DNA from: Pseudopithomyces maydicus
Lineage: Eukaryota; Ascomycota; Dothideomycetes; Pleosporales; Didymosphaeriaceae
DNA length: 64,000 nt
Assembly: GCA_026873275.1 (NCBI GenBank)
Contig: JANTUC010000001.1
Coordinates: 1 to 64,000, forward strand
Direction of reading: 5' to 3'
Position 1 is the first letter of the stretch, and every line of letters begins with the position of its first letter. Made by a program: the position numbers and the translations under genes. Shown here piece by piece: positions 54,619 to 64,000 of this stretch. The notes below the pieces were generated by a model, which did not search any database, had not been told where the DNA came from, and saw nothing but the letters and a program-made list of their open reading frames with translations.

Positions 54619-57100
54619 GAAGTTGTCGGTCGCTTTGGCGAGAGAAAGCCATGGACGATAGGAATGTGAGAAATCAAAAGAGATATGATTGATGATGGCA
54701 AGAAAAGATATCTTCAAGCTCAATCTTTGTTATACAACCCACACGACTTGCGCGTGATACAATAACAGAGGGTGTAAGACAGTCCATACTTTCACCACTT
54801 ACTTTCCGAGTATTTGATTCTGCGCATATCTGCGGGTCAGTGGAGCACAGTAACAGCCTCATAGTTCACAAGCCGATACGAATTCCACGTACTCGTCCCC
54901 ACCAGCATTTCGAATGCGCCACGCTTCACTGGTCCGTCTCTACGTACCGCACCCCCTAGCCCTGCAACTGCCGACGCTTATGCACTCCGCTCCAGACTTT
55001 GAGCTGTCCTTAAGGTTTCCTCGCCGTGCTAGCACCACCTGCAGCTCGCTGATCCGTGCATAGACTAAGCCGTAGCCTTGGATCCGTCATTCACTACGCG
55101 CACGTGCCATTACGGCCCAGCAAATGACAGGCGCCTACCACCACTTCAAAGGGTTCATGAAAAGACGTCGTCTTGTCTCGTGAGCGGTTGCCTCTCTGGC
55201 TCAGGGTCCTTTCACACTCCGAGGAACAAGGCAAAGTAAGCGCTCGTTGAATGTAAGAACTAGCGTTAGCATGGGATGTGATCCGTGTGACTGGCAAGAA
55301 CTCTTCTGGGAAGTTTCATAGGCCGTTTGAAAATGTGGAGTTGACATTGCTCGCATGGAGCTGTTGCGTTTGCTGTTTAGCTGAGGAGGCGAGTCGTTGC
55401 TGCCGGAGCACTTTCCGGCCGCTCGGGGAGCCTCTGATACTTACCCGTTACTGAGGATTATACGCTTGACGAAACGCGTTAGTGGCATATATAGGAACGT
55501 CTTCCGATGTTAGTGAACCTAGGGTGGCCCGGCTTGTATCCAGATCAAGCAGATAGACCCCGCAGACGTCTCATGCACTGCTCGTCAGAGAAGTTCAGTC
55601 ATGTCAAAGCGAAGCTCATGCCAATTCGGTCAAAGCTTCTAGGTTTGGGAGTCACATTGTAGACGAAGAAACAATTGTTGATCAAACCAAGTATGACTGA
55701 TATCGAGACAAGATTGGCAGTCTGTGAACAGCGAGCACCAGAGCATCCGAAACTAACGAATGCTGATTATCGATCTATCTAGATGAGACGTTTTAGGCCA
55801 GGTACAAGAGATGCCCAATTTTTTGCCAGGGTCCCTGCACTCAATACATTACTATTCTCCTTTGGTGAGCTCTCATCCTCAATGATGTTTGTAAATTGTA
55901 TGGCACGAGTCAGTAACACTACGGGTTCCTACCATGTACAGAGCATCAAAGTTATCAAGGATGTATGCAGTGCGTTTGGCAAGCTCGGTCGGATGAACCC
56001 TATCCTAGACGTTGAATGCATGCCCCATGAGATATTCGGACCGGACTACATAGACTAGCAGCTTTACGGAAGAGAAAGCGAGAGAAGGCCAGTTGAAAGC
56101 TTACAAAAGGTTCACATGAGATACACAGTGTTCAAGATATCGTGTCGCTCTTTGGTAGGACTGATGCTGATTTCAAACGTGGTCATCAATTGTGGAGCGC
56201 ATCACTTGCTTTGGAGGGCGGTGTGTTTTCTGCAGGGTCTTACGGGACGGGAGTTAGCCGGGTTGTATTCCTGTGGCTTATGTTGTGGCGTGCGCGAAGG
56301 GACAAAGAGCGCTGCCCGAGTACGAATCTCGGTGCCCACTGGTTAGGGCAAGGTACAAAGCAGCTGCTCGGTGATTTGGGCTGGACCCGTCACGAGACCT
56401 ATGGTGACGTTCTCATCACAGTGACTCTGAAGCTAGTGTAGGTGTGATGAATGTTGCTTCGGTACTTGTCCAGGGATGACGGCCGAGTACCGAAAGTGTT
56501 CTCTTGATTTTCAAAAGCCAGTTCGTGCTCGCCAGGGACCAGAGGGTGGACTGGGCTTACACGAGGAGGCAACGTGTGGGCAGGAGCAGTCGAACTACGC
56601 CAGAAAGCCAGGCTACCGTCGGCTACACGTCTCGGCTAGACTAGAGATGTGATAATGGCAACAAGCATGGATGGGACCACGTGGCTACCGTGTCAAGAGG
56701 TGGCTCGAGTTGGCAGTTGCGAGGAGGCTCCGTCTTCTTCGAGGTCCAGGAGCAGGCTGTTGTACAGAGCAAGTGGTGTGGTGTGTGATTGGAGACGTGG
56801 GGGGTGGATCGGGCAGCCATCGATAAGGTCAAGACGAGGACGGGAAAAAAGCAAGCCAGGCGGCAGATGGTGCGATGCACGTGGTGCCGGAGACGGGCCT
56901 TCGGACAGCAGCGCTGAGGGGCTGTCTGGAGGGTGCCGGGCAGGCATCAAGGTGGTTTGAAGTTCCTTTTGCCCTGTGACCGGGAGAAGGCGGAGGCACT
57001 CGGCATGCCGAGGAAGCGAGGACGGCGATTGGCCTGGAGGGAAGCGGCAGTAGCATGTTGGTCTAAATGCTGACCAGGAGGGTTGGAGGTGGTGGTGCCC
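54619..57100. other. Intergenic with doubtful open frames
   Basis: No supported gene. Plus-strand frames at 55783-56058 (91 codons) and 56142-56441 (99 codons) have ordinary amino-acid composition but no domain, no clear splice partners and no start context that stands out. They may be fragments of a decayed gene. Confidence 0.4.
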
Positions 57101-58977
57101 AGGTGTTTGGAGGAATGGTGCAGGCTGCGGAAGGGGATGGGTCGTGCGCGGGCTCAGTGGTGCGCTCGCGGACGGGCAGGCAGGAGCACTAAACGACAAC
57201 GGCGACGCAGCTCCCAGTGCAACAGCGCTCGCCGCATGCAGCGATGGTGAACGGGCGTTCGATGGCTTGCGAGGCAGCTGGGGGGGAGGGGGAGGGGGAG
57301 GGTCTGCGACCCACAAGGCAGGCTCTGTCGGGCGGCTGTCTCGCTGATTCGCGGCGCAGGAGCTCAGCGCCAGCGTGCCGGGATTCTGTGCAGCGTCCAA
57401 AAGGCCGCAAAGACGGCCGGCGGCCTTCCAACATCGTGGTGTGGAGGCGGCGCTAGTGCATGGTGGTGGCTCCAGGCTCTGGAGGCCAGCGTCGGCCCTG
57501 CTCCGACTTGCATGCTTCGTCAAATGTCCGGTATAGGCTGATGGCAGCGCCAGGGGCCCGGGGCTCGCGGCCGGGGAGGGTGCAGATGTCGCGCTGGGTG
57601 AAGGGTGGATGGGTCGAAGGGTTGGGCCGTGGTGGGCTGGCTGGCCGAGCACCACCCCACGCCGGCCCTTCAGGTAGCAAGGCCCTCTGGAGGGCCGATC
57701 TGTGCCCGCATCTGTGCCGCTCCAGCGCGGGAAGGCCCAAACGTTCCCCGAGGCGTGCGGGCTATAACAGGGCTGGTATGGCGGTAGCCATGGCCGCGCC
57801 CATGCGCGAGTCGGCTGTCGACTGCTGTCTGTCTGTCTCATCAGCGCGCGTCGTCCTGGGCGCCCCCCAAGCAGCAAATCACGCGTCGCCATTGCAGCTC
57901 TCTCCTCGCAAACCCAGTGGGCGGAACTGTGCGACTACGCCTGGTCGTGGTACTCGCACAATCAAAGCGCTCCATCTGCGGGCAGCGGTCCCCCGTCCGG
58001 TCAAGCCTCCCTCCAGCTGGTTATCAACCATCACCACCGCTCCTCCCCGCCGCGCCCCGTGCCATCTGCCCTCCCTCCCCCGAAGCCCTCCTCCACACGC
58101 GCACGCCTCCCCAGAAGCCCTCCCAGCGCTGCACACCTCTTTTCTCTCGCGCCTCTCGCAGCCCGCCCGTCCAGCCCGGCCCGCCCGCCTTGCTTGGTCG
58201 TCTCTGCCCTACCGCCAGCTGCCGCTGATTGGCCTCCCCGGGTGATCCAAGCGCGCCCTCGAGTCCCCCAAAGCCCCCTCCGGATTCTCGCATCATTGGC
58301 CTCACCTCCAGCTTTCCCACGCACTTTTTCCCAGGCCCTCCTGCAGCTCTGCTGCATGCACACTGCGAGCCCGCCCGCGACCGACTAGCGCGCCGCCCAC
58401 CCAACAGGCCCTCTTATAGCTGGCCCTGCCTGGTGCAAAAGGCCCTCTGCTGCATCCCAACCCTCCGCAACCGCCTCTCAGCCCAGCCCGACCCGACCCT
58501 CGCTCGCTCGCTCGCTCGCGCCTCCCACAGGAGCCCTAGCCCCAGGCACGCCCGCCGCACCGCACCCGCCCACAGCGGCTCGCTGCATCGCCTTGCACCC
58601 CCCAAGCATCCACGCAATCCCAACCATCCGCCCAGCGCCTTTTTTGCGGCGTGCGCATTTCGTCTCGCCTGTCCAGGTGCGCGCCCAATCGCCCGCTCGC
58701 CTGCGCGCCTGCCCTGCCCTGCCTGCTCACCAGCGCCAGATAGCGACCCCGGCATTGCCGCGTTTCGAAGCTGTTTTACCCTCGACGGTGCCCGCGACCG
58801 ACACCCGCGACCGACACGACTGACACCTGCACCCGCGCCCGCACCCGCTGCATCTAGCCTCCGCCTCCGCAACAACGCTCCTGCTCGCTTCCGACCCGCC
58901 TCGACCCTTCGACCCGCCACCAAGCATCGCTTTGTCTCGCGCACGCCCAACGCCATTCTCGCCAGACAAAGAGAAGC
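57101..58977. other. GC-rich, C-rich leader region upstream of the Whi3-like gene
   Basis: Strongly C-rich on the plus strand towards the Whi3-like gene, with CGCT repeats (58501-58520) and CCCGCACCCGC tracts. Long minus-strand open frames (56693-57892; 58414-59601) are low-complexity Pro/Arg/Gly and look like artefacts of GC-rich DNA. The stretch probably holds a long promoter and 5' UTR. Confidence 0.5.
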
Positions 58978-60732
58978 ATGGCCGCTGGGCCGAGTCCGAG
59001 CAGCACCAGTCCCTCGAACCTTTCCAGCAGCCCTTTCCTGCACAGCTCGCTGAGTAGTTCCTCTTCCTCCTCGCCGCCAAAGCACCTCTTTTCGCCCCAC
59101 AACACCATGACTGCCGACGTATTTTCCGCTTCGCATCCTTACAACATGCCTGCACCCATAGGCAAGAGACGGGATCTGGACAAAACCGGTCTGCTCTCCT
59201 TCAGCGAGGCCGAGACCAGCCCTGACCCCAAAGTCGCCCACACCATCTTTCTGCGAAAGCTCCCCAGCAACAGCGACCGTGATGCGGTGCGCAACATGCT
59301 CCTCTTTGCAAAGGACCTGATGGATTGCGAACTGGTCGCCGCACCCAAGACGCCCGAAGATTTGGGCTTCGTATCCGCCGTGGCCCACTTCCGTACCATG
59401 GAAAGCGCAAAGGAGGCGCGTGATCTCTTGAATGGAAAGCGCAACGCGTCCAACGATGCGACCATGATCGTCGAGCTGCTGCACGATACCCTGCCTGGCG
59501 CCATCGGCTCTCGGCGCAACACCATGGACAGCACAGCGATGCGACAGGGATCCGTCTCCACTACGAATGGGATCGCCGGTGTCACGGCGAATGGCCGTCA
59601 ATCTTCGAGATACAACGGGACCTTCCAGAGCTTGGAGAAGATGTCCCCACCGAACGGCACCCCGGGCCTTGGCAACGGAGAATTTCCGGTCCAGAGTCTC
59701 TTCTCACCGACGTCACCAGTCAATAACTCTTTCCCGCGAAGCATCGCTAACGTTGGGAAAAATACCATCAACGACGAGGCTGATGACGACGAGAACCTGC
59801 TTAAAGAGTCTATCGGATACGGCACCGGCCCCGTTCAGAACGCGATCCCCCGAAGGACCACCAATCCAAACTCTGGCATGCCCATTTCGAGCAGATTTGC
59901 TACCCTTTCGCTGAACACCAACGGTGTCAACGGTATGAGCCCACCGCCTATGCCCAACTACGCATCTCCTCGATCTGCGGCCACGATACAATCGCCCGGC
60001 ACAACTTTATCGGCCATGTCTCCTCACTCTTCGATATCCTCTGCCATTGGAAATATCGGTCCCAACACAAGCTATCAGCAGTTTCAGCAGCATTACAATC
60101 GTCCGACATACCCTCCAGTCAATCCTGCAGATCAAAATCCACCTTGCAACACTTTGTACGTCGGCAATCTCCCTGTCGATACTTCTGAGGACGAGCTGAA
60201 AGCTTTGTTCTCCAAACAACGAGGATACAAACGGCTCTGCTTCCGGACCAAACAAAATGGCCCAATGTGCTTTGTCGAATTCGAAGATGTGTCCTTCGCG
60301 ACAAAGGCTCTGAATGAGCTTTACGGTCATCCGTTGCATAACAGCGTGAAAGGCGGGATTCGCCTAAGCTTTTCGAAGAATCCGCTTGGTGTGCGCACTG
60401 GGCAAGCCACCACAATGGGGCCTGCATCCGCAATTACACCTACCACCCCTCTACCCGGTTTCGGCGGCAACGTGGCCGCCCCTCCTGGTTTTTCCACTGC
60501 GACGGGACCGCCACCTGGACTTGCTGCCCCTCCAGGACTATCCACTCCAGGCCACGCGAACGCCTCTTCTGGATTTGGCATGTACACTAATGGCGGCTTT
60601 GGCATGGGTCATAACGACATGGCCAGTCCTCTCCGCTCTCAGCCTATGGCTGCACCTCTCACCGCCAACGGCCCCAGCAATGGGTTCGGCGGGATGGGTG
60701 GAACTTACTCCGCGTACATGATGGGACGTTGA
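58978..60732 (+). CDS. WHI3: Whi3-like RNA-binding protein (two RRMs)
   Basis: A single ORF of 584 residues; a downstream start (MTADVFSASHPYNMP, 59107) is also possible because the first 43 residues are low-complexity Ser/Pro. A divergent first RRM lies at about 87-165 (HTIFLRKLPSNSDRDAVRNM, AVAHFRTMESAKEARDLL). A canonical RRM is at about 385-465 with NTLYVGNLP and GPMCFVEFEDVSFATKAL, very close to yeast Whi3. The linker is Ser/Asn/Pro-rich and the tail Gly/Met/Pro-rich, fitting a condensate-forming protein. Whi3 binds cyclin and other mRNAs and controls cell-cycle entry, memory and hyphal polarity (established in yeast and Ashbya). Function here is inferred from the RRM. Confidence 0.9.
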   Translation: MAAGPSPSSTSPSNLSSSPFLHSSLSSSSSSSPPKHLFSPHNTMTADVFSASHPYNMPAPIGKRRDLDKTGLLSFSEAETSPDPKVAHTIFLRKLPSNSDRDAVRNMLLFAKDLMDCELVAAPKTPEDLGFVSAVAHFRTMESAKEARDLLNGKRNASNDATMIVELLHDTLPGAIGSRRNTMDSTAMRQGSVSTTNGIAGVTANGRQSSRYNGTFQSLEKMSPPNGTPGLGNGEFPVQSLFSPTSPVNNSFPRSIANVGKNTINDEADDDENLLKESIGYGTGPVQNAIPRRTTNPNSGMPISSRFATLSLNTNGVNGMSPPPMPNYASPRSAATIQSPGTTLSAMSPHSSISSAIGNIGPNTSYQQFQQHYNRPTYPPVNPADQNPPCNTLYVGNLPVDTSEDELKALFSKQRGYKRLCFRTKQNGPMCFVEFEDVSFATKALNELYGHPLHNSVKGGIRLSFSKNPLGVRTGQATTMGPASAITPTTPLPGFGGNVAAPPGFSTATGPPPGLAAPPGLSTPGHANASSGFGMYTNGGFGMGHNDMASPLRSQPMAAPLTANGPSNGFGGMGGTYSAYMMGR

Positions 60733-62107
60733 GGTCCAACGTTCCAAATCGCTACGCTGCCATGATTGATGAAGGTGTTGTTGTTAGGGGGAGCATTGAT
60801 TATCGCATGCGTATGACTTTTGGTTCTTTGTTGCTGCGTTATATCCTGTCACTTCAGTCATTGCGCGGTGTTGTGTTGGTTTTGGCTTCATTTCTCATTT
60901 AAGCAAGGGCATGGGTACCGGCGCGGAAACCCTTCATGGCCGAAGCGTCTGTCGGGCGAGGGCTACATTTCAGGCATACAGCGATGATTCCCCCTTGCGC
61001 GTTGAATTGATTACAGGATTGATTGGGAGCGGGCGTTCGGAGCACATTTCATCGATGCCCATGGGCAGAGCGTTTACTGCTACTCCTGCTGGATCGGTTG
61101 GAAACTTGGTATGGCGACTGCATTGGACCGGTTCGGACGACGCCTCGCTTGGTTCGAGGCTGACATTCTACTTCATGTCCCATTTGTGGGAGCGAAGCCA
61201 GTCATGGCTACCTCAACTGTTTCTTGCGACGGAGTATCACATTCATCGGCTTTGCGAACAAACATGGTACGGCGCTATTACACACGGAAGCATGGCTGAA
61301 CTACACTGGGGGCGAGCAGACATCATCTCTGCTTGGGTTCTTTTCTTTGCATGGCGGCTGTCGTTTTTGGGATACCTGATTCACACATGTCTTTTTCGAC
61401 GATTGCGTACATCTTAGGGATTTTTCCGGTTTCTTAGATTCGTTTCGCACTCTGGCACTTGGGAGCGAGCGATATCCTGTCCTTACAGCATTTTGGACTT
61501 TTGTTAGCATTTACTTGGAATGTTTCATTCGTGCTTTTGTTTTTAGCTAATGCCCAGGTTCGCCTGATCTACACCTTCTGAGCGTGGACTGTGTTTGGAA
61601 GTTCTTGTAGCCTATAAAAAGCGTATTATGAGTGCACTCAGTGCACGATACCTGCAGAATTACCTACACCATGCGTGCTGGCACGATGAGACAGGAGGTC
61701 GGTACTTCATCCAAATGGCATTTAATATATATGAACCGACCATCACTAAATGATTCCGAGGGGCCTCGTGATGCGATGTGACGCGGTCCTGCAGCCATGT
61801 CACCGTTCCTGGAGCTAAGCTCTCACGCATGCAGATCTCTGCCTGGGCACTCTATTCTAGAAGCAGGAACAGGCAAGATCTCACGATGTTCTCGGAGCCG
61901 TGACAACTCTAGCGTTGATTGGGTCAAGGTCAAATCACGTGCGCGCCTTTCGAATGTGGTTAGTGCCATCCATGGACAATTTTCGAAACAGCACTGGAGA
62001 GCTTCAACCATCATCACCTCACTGCATCGACCTCGCTCCTTCTGCGCTTCCAATTGCTTTCCTTATATAATTATTTGAGCAATGCGGTAGTATTCTGTCG
62101 TTGCAAA
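60733..62107. other. Intergenic, about 1.4 kb
   Basis: 3' UTR of the Whi3-like gene and promoter of the mS45 gene. A plus-strand frame at 60911-61417 (168 codons) is open but has no recognisable domain and may lie in the 3' UTR. TTATATAATTATT near 62064 is a likely TATA element about 45 bp before the next ATG. Confidence 0.45.
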
Positions 62108-63514
62108 ATGCCTCCACGCTTGCGCTCCCCCAATTTCTCTGCCTCCGTTACCTCCTGTCCTTCAGTTCGCCCTCAATCCATCACACAACCTTCCCGAGCC
62201 GCACGCGACTTTTCACAATCATCATGTCGTCAGGTAACACAACGACGGCGAAAGTTTTACGAATGGCTTAATGGCCCTGGGCGCGCGTTGAAACAACCTC
62301 TGCCTGGGTCAACAAATTATCTAGGAGCGTACGACAGGTATGGAAACTTGGTTCGAGCAACATACGTTTCCGAACAGGCCGCCAATGATACCAAGCCAGC
62401 CGAAGAAGGTACTGAGGCTGGGAGCACAGAAGGGAAGGATGCAGAGGGTGCGAAAGCATCCTCAGGGCAGGAGTCACTAGAAAACATTGAGAAGGCCCTT
62501 CGCGAGCGGGAACAAAAGGAGAAAGCAGAGAAGAAGCCTGACGAGGCCAAACTACCAGAAGAGTCAGCCGAGGATCTGCAACCCTTTCCTGCGAACAGAT
62601 TCTTCCGGAGTCAGCCTGTCCTCAGTGAAGAGCTGAGAGAGGCTATATATCAGTTCGTGGTCAAGGAGGGAAAGACCGTACCACTCGCAAGTATCACCTT
62701 CGGTGTGAGTAACGAGCGTGTTGGTGCCGTTGTCCGATTAAAACAGATGGAGAAGCAGTGGATCGCTCAGGTATGTTTACATTTTCCCCTCTATTCCCAC
62801 GCCTTTCATGATGAGCATAAAACATTCGATTAGTCTTTAAGACACCCACATGGTTACAACATACCTTATGATTCTGAAACGAGCAAATACCCCTCTACGT
62901 CAAAGAACATTTATGTCGTTTTCATGCGCTAATGATTGTGCAAATAGGGTAAAACTCTCGCGATACCATATTCTAAAGCTGTGCTTGAGATGCTTCCTAC
63001 CACACCACACGTTGACACCTCTCTTCCTGGAAACTCTGGCAAGCGTCCCATCGTTCACGAACCGATCAACGACTTGCCAGTCCACCCTGCCACCCGCCAA
63101 CAACTCTTCGTGCCCGTGGCTGAATCACGGCACTTCACACGTGAGGATGCTGCAAAGGCATTCGATAACGAACTCCTTCCCGCGGATGAGCGTATCCCTC
63201 ATCCCGAGCTCGTGAAGGTGGTTCGCGACGAGGTCGCTGGCTTCTCCAACGAGGAGCGCAGGGCTCGCGCAGAACAACGCTACCTCGAAGTAGCAGAGAA
63301 GAAGAAGAAGGCCGAAGAGGCCAAGAGGAGAGAGGAGCTTGAGACCAAGCAGACTGTGCCACAGAGAAGGTGGGACTTTGTGTTCAAAGACATCAGCGTC
63401 GAGAACGCTGGCAGGAACGGAAGAGACCCGAGGGGTGTTGGCTGGAGGTATGGCCTGCCCCACCAGGACCGGAAGAAGGGTCAAGTCAAGATCCCGACCA
63501 AGGTGGAGGCGTAG
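62108..63514 (+). CDS. Mitochondrial small-subunit ribosomal protein mS45 (Bot1/Mrps35 family)
   Basis: Two exons, 62108-62770 and 62948-63514, around a 177-bp intron (GTATGT...AATAG), 409 residues. The N-terminus is Ser/Arg/Pro-rich without acidic residues, as in a mitochondrial presequence. Then RRKFYEWLNGPGRALKQP and NYLGAYDRYGNLVRA, a glutamate/lysine-rich insert, PFPANRFFRSQPVLSEELRE, and GVSNERVGAVVRLKQMEKQW. After the intron come GKTLAIPYSKAVLEMLP and a charged coiled coil, ending in RRWDFVFKDISVENAGR and GWRYGLPHQDRKKGQVKIP. This is the Bot1p (eukaryotic mitochondrial regulator) domain, part of the fungal mitoribosome small subunit. Confidence 0.9.
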
Positions 63515-63822
63515 ACGGGAATCTGTACGATATATTGTATCACTGTGTATATGGACTTGTAGCATAGCAGCGGGTACTTTTGGCATTGGGTGAACGCTCG
63601 GATAGGAGCTAGTATCTATACCCTTTTTCTTTGCGCGAATATTCTCCACCGTGCGTCCCGGTTGACCGCGCTTCACAATCTATCCCAATTGCCAACCACG
63701 CTGAGGCACGAGTATCACCTGGAGGCCATCTAGACGCGCTGGGCGTCGACGATGAGGGCACCGGCGTGCGAGCATTCCTGCCCCTGAATATAATGACTTA
63801 TAACGAACATGCCAATACCCCT
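63515..63822. other. Intergenic between convergent genes
   Basis: 308 bp between the mS45 stop and the stop of the Snd2-like gene. No feature seen. Confidence 0.5.
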
Positions 63823-64000
63823 TCACCGATACTGCACTTTCTGCCCGCCCCTCTTCTCCAACTTCGCCTGCCTCTTGCTCGTCGTAGCCCCCGGCTGCGG
63901 CACTCCCGCCGCATCCTGGAACCCGCCCCTCATCCCCGTATACGTCGTCCACGCCAACCACACGCTGTACACGGGAATCACACCGTAGAAGACCCACGCC
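63823..64000 (-). CDS. Snd2/TMEM208-like protein (DUF788), C-terminal part only
   Basis: The window cuts the gene; only the last ~59 codons are present. They read AWVFYGVIPVYSVWLAWTT (end of the last membrane segment), GMRGGFQDAAGVPQ, then the basic tail SKRQAKLEKRGGQKVQYR and a TGA at 63823-63825. The KRxxKxEKRGGxK-VQYR ending is typical of fungal DUF788 proteins. Snd2 is an ER membrane protein of the SRP-independent targeting route. The neighbouring longer open frame on the same strand (63680-63997) is a different, unsupported frame. Confidence 0.75.
   Translation of the reverse strand, partial: AWVFYGVIPVYSVWLAWTTYTGMRGGFQDAAGVPQPGATTSKRQAKLEKRGGQKVQYR

Noticed and set aside
56693..57892. 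399-codon minus-strand open frame
   Set aside because: Low-complexity Pro/Ser/Arg composition in very GC-rich DNA where stops are rare; no domain and no splice or start support.
58414..59601. 395-codon minus-strand open frame opposite the Whi3-like gene
   Set aside because: Overlaps a well-supported gene antisense; Arg/Gly-rich composition typical of a GC shadow frame.
63680..63997. 105-codon minus-strand open frame at the right edge
   Set aside because: Wrong frame; the overlapping frame ending at 63823 carries the Snd2-like sequence.
1..64000. CRISPR arrays, bacterial operons or prokaryotic insertion sequences
   Set aside because: None seen. Gene structure with short spliceosomal introns is eukaryotic; repeats are LTR elements and simple tandems.
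1..64000. Secondary-metabolite cluster around the P450 or SDR
   Set aside because: No PKS, NRPS, terpene synthase or prenyltransferase in the window; the P450 and SDR are about 9 kb apart with unrelated genes between.

Overview
The window reads as nuclear DNA of a filamentous ascomycete (Pezizomycotina), most likely a Dothideomycete. The evidence is short introns (about 47-140 bp) with GT-AG borders and frequent CTAAC-like branch sites, typical ascomycete gene families (caleosin, Whi3, mS45/Bot1, fungal MscL, a HeLo-like regulatory protein, a DUF7820-type membrane protein), and a sharp split between GC-balanced gene DNA and AT-rich, stop-riddled repeat DNA. The AT-rich part looks like the product of repeat-induced point mutation (RIP).

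Region 1 (1-17737) is a nested transposon block. An old RIP-altered LTR (1458-1517 plus 9390-9546) is split by a young, apparently intact Ty3/gypsy chromovirus (1518-9385, minus strand). The young element has two identical 214-bp LTRs, a 4-bp target duplication, a polypurine tract, a Tf1-like self-priming arrangement, a gag ORF and a gag-pol ORF joined by a UUUAAAC -1 frameshift site with a perfect hairpin after it. To its right, a tandem repeat of about 420 bp is split by a second, RIP-destroyed chromovirus (10059-17287, plus strand; 622-bp LTRs; 5-bp target duplication AGGAT).

Region 2 (17738-37400) is gene-bearing: a DJ-1/PfpI-like protein, a secreted PTG-repeat protein, a 1430-aa protein joining a HeLo-like region, a pseudokinase and a trypsin-like protease, tRNA-Thr(UGU), a small 93-aa protein, an MscL channel, a DUF952 protein with a frameshift, a large transcription factor carrying both C2H2 and Zn2Cys6 fingers (also frameshifted), and a caleosin.

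Region 3 (37400-50000) holds a tandem pair of paralogous secreted proteins with ten cysteines each, then Cu/Zn superoxide dismutase, transaldolase, an SDR, an acylglycerol-phosphate acyltransferase and a multi-pass membrane protein.

Region 4 (49740-64000) holds a DUF7820-like membrane protein, a cytochrome P450 with a one-base frameshift, a long GC-rich gene-poor stretch leading into a Whi3-like RNA-binding protein, the mitochondrial ribosomal protein mS45/Bot1, and the C-terminal end of an Snd2/TMEM208-like ER protein at the edge.

The single-copy genes do not form an obvious pathway; they are mostly housekeeping and stress genes. The strongest leads are the HeLo-pseudokinase-protease protein, the ten-cysteine secreted pair, and the frameshift and self-priming signals of the young retrotransposon. 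Three genes need one extra base to stay in frame, two of them at mononucleotide runs, so sequence error is a live explanation. All exon models are read by eye from splice motifs and frame; no alignment or transcript data were available.
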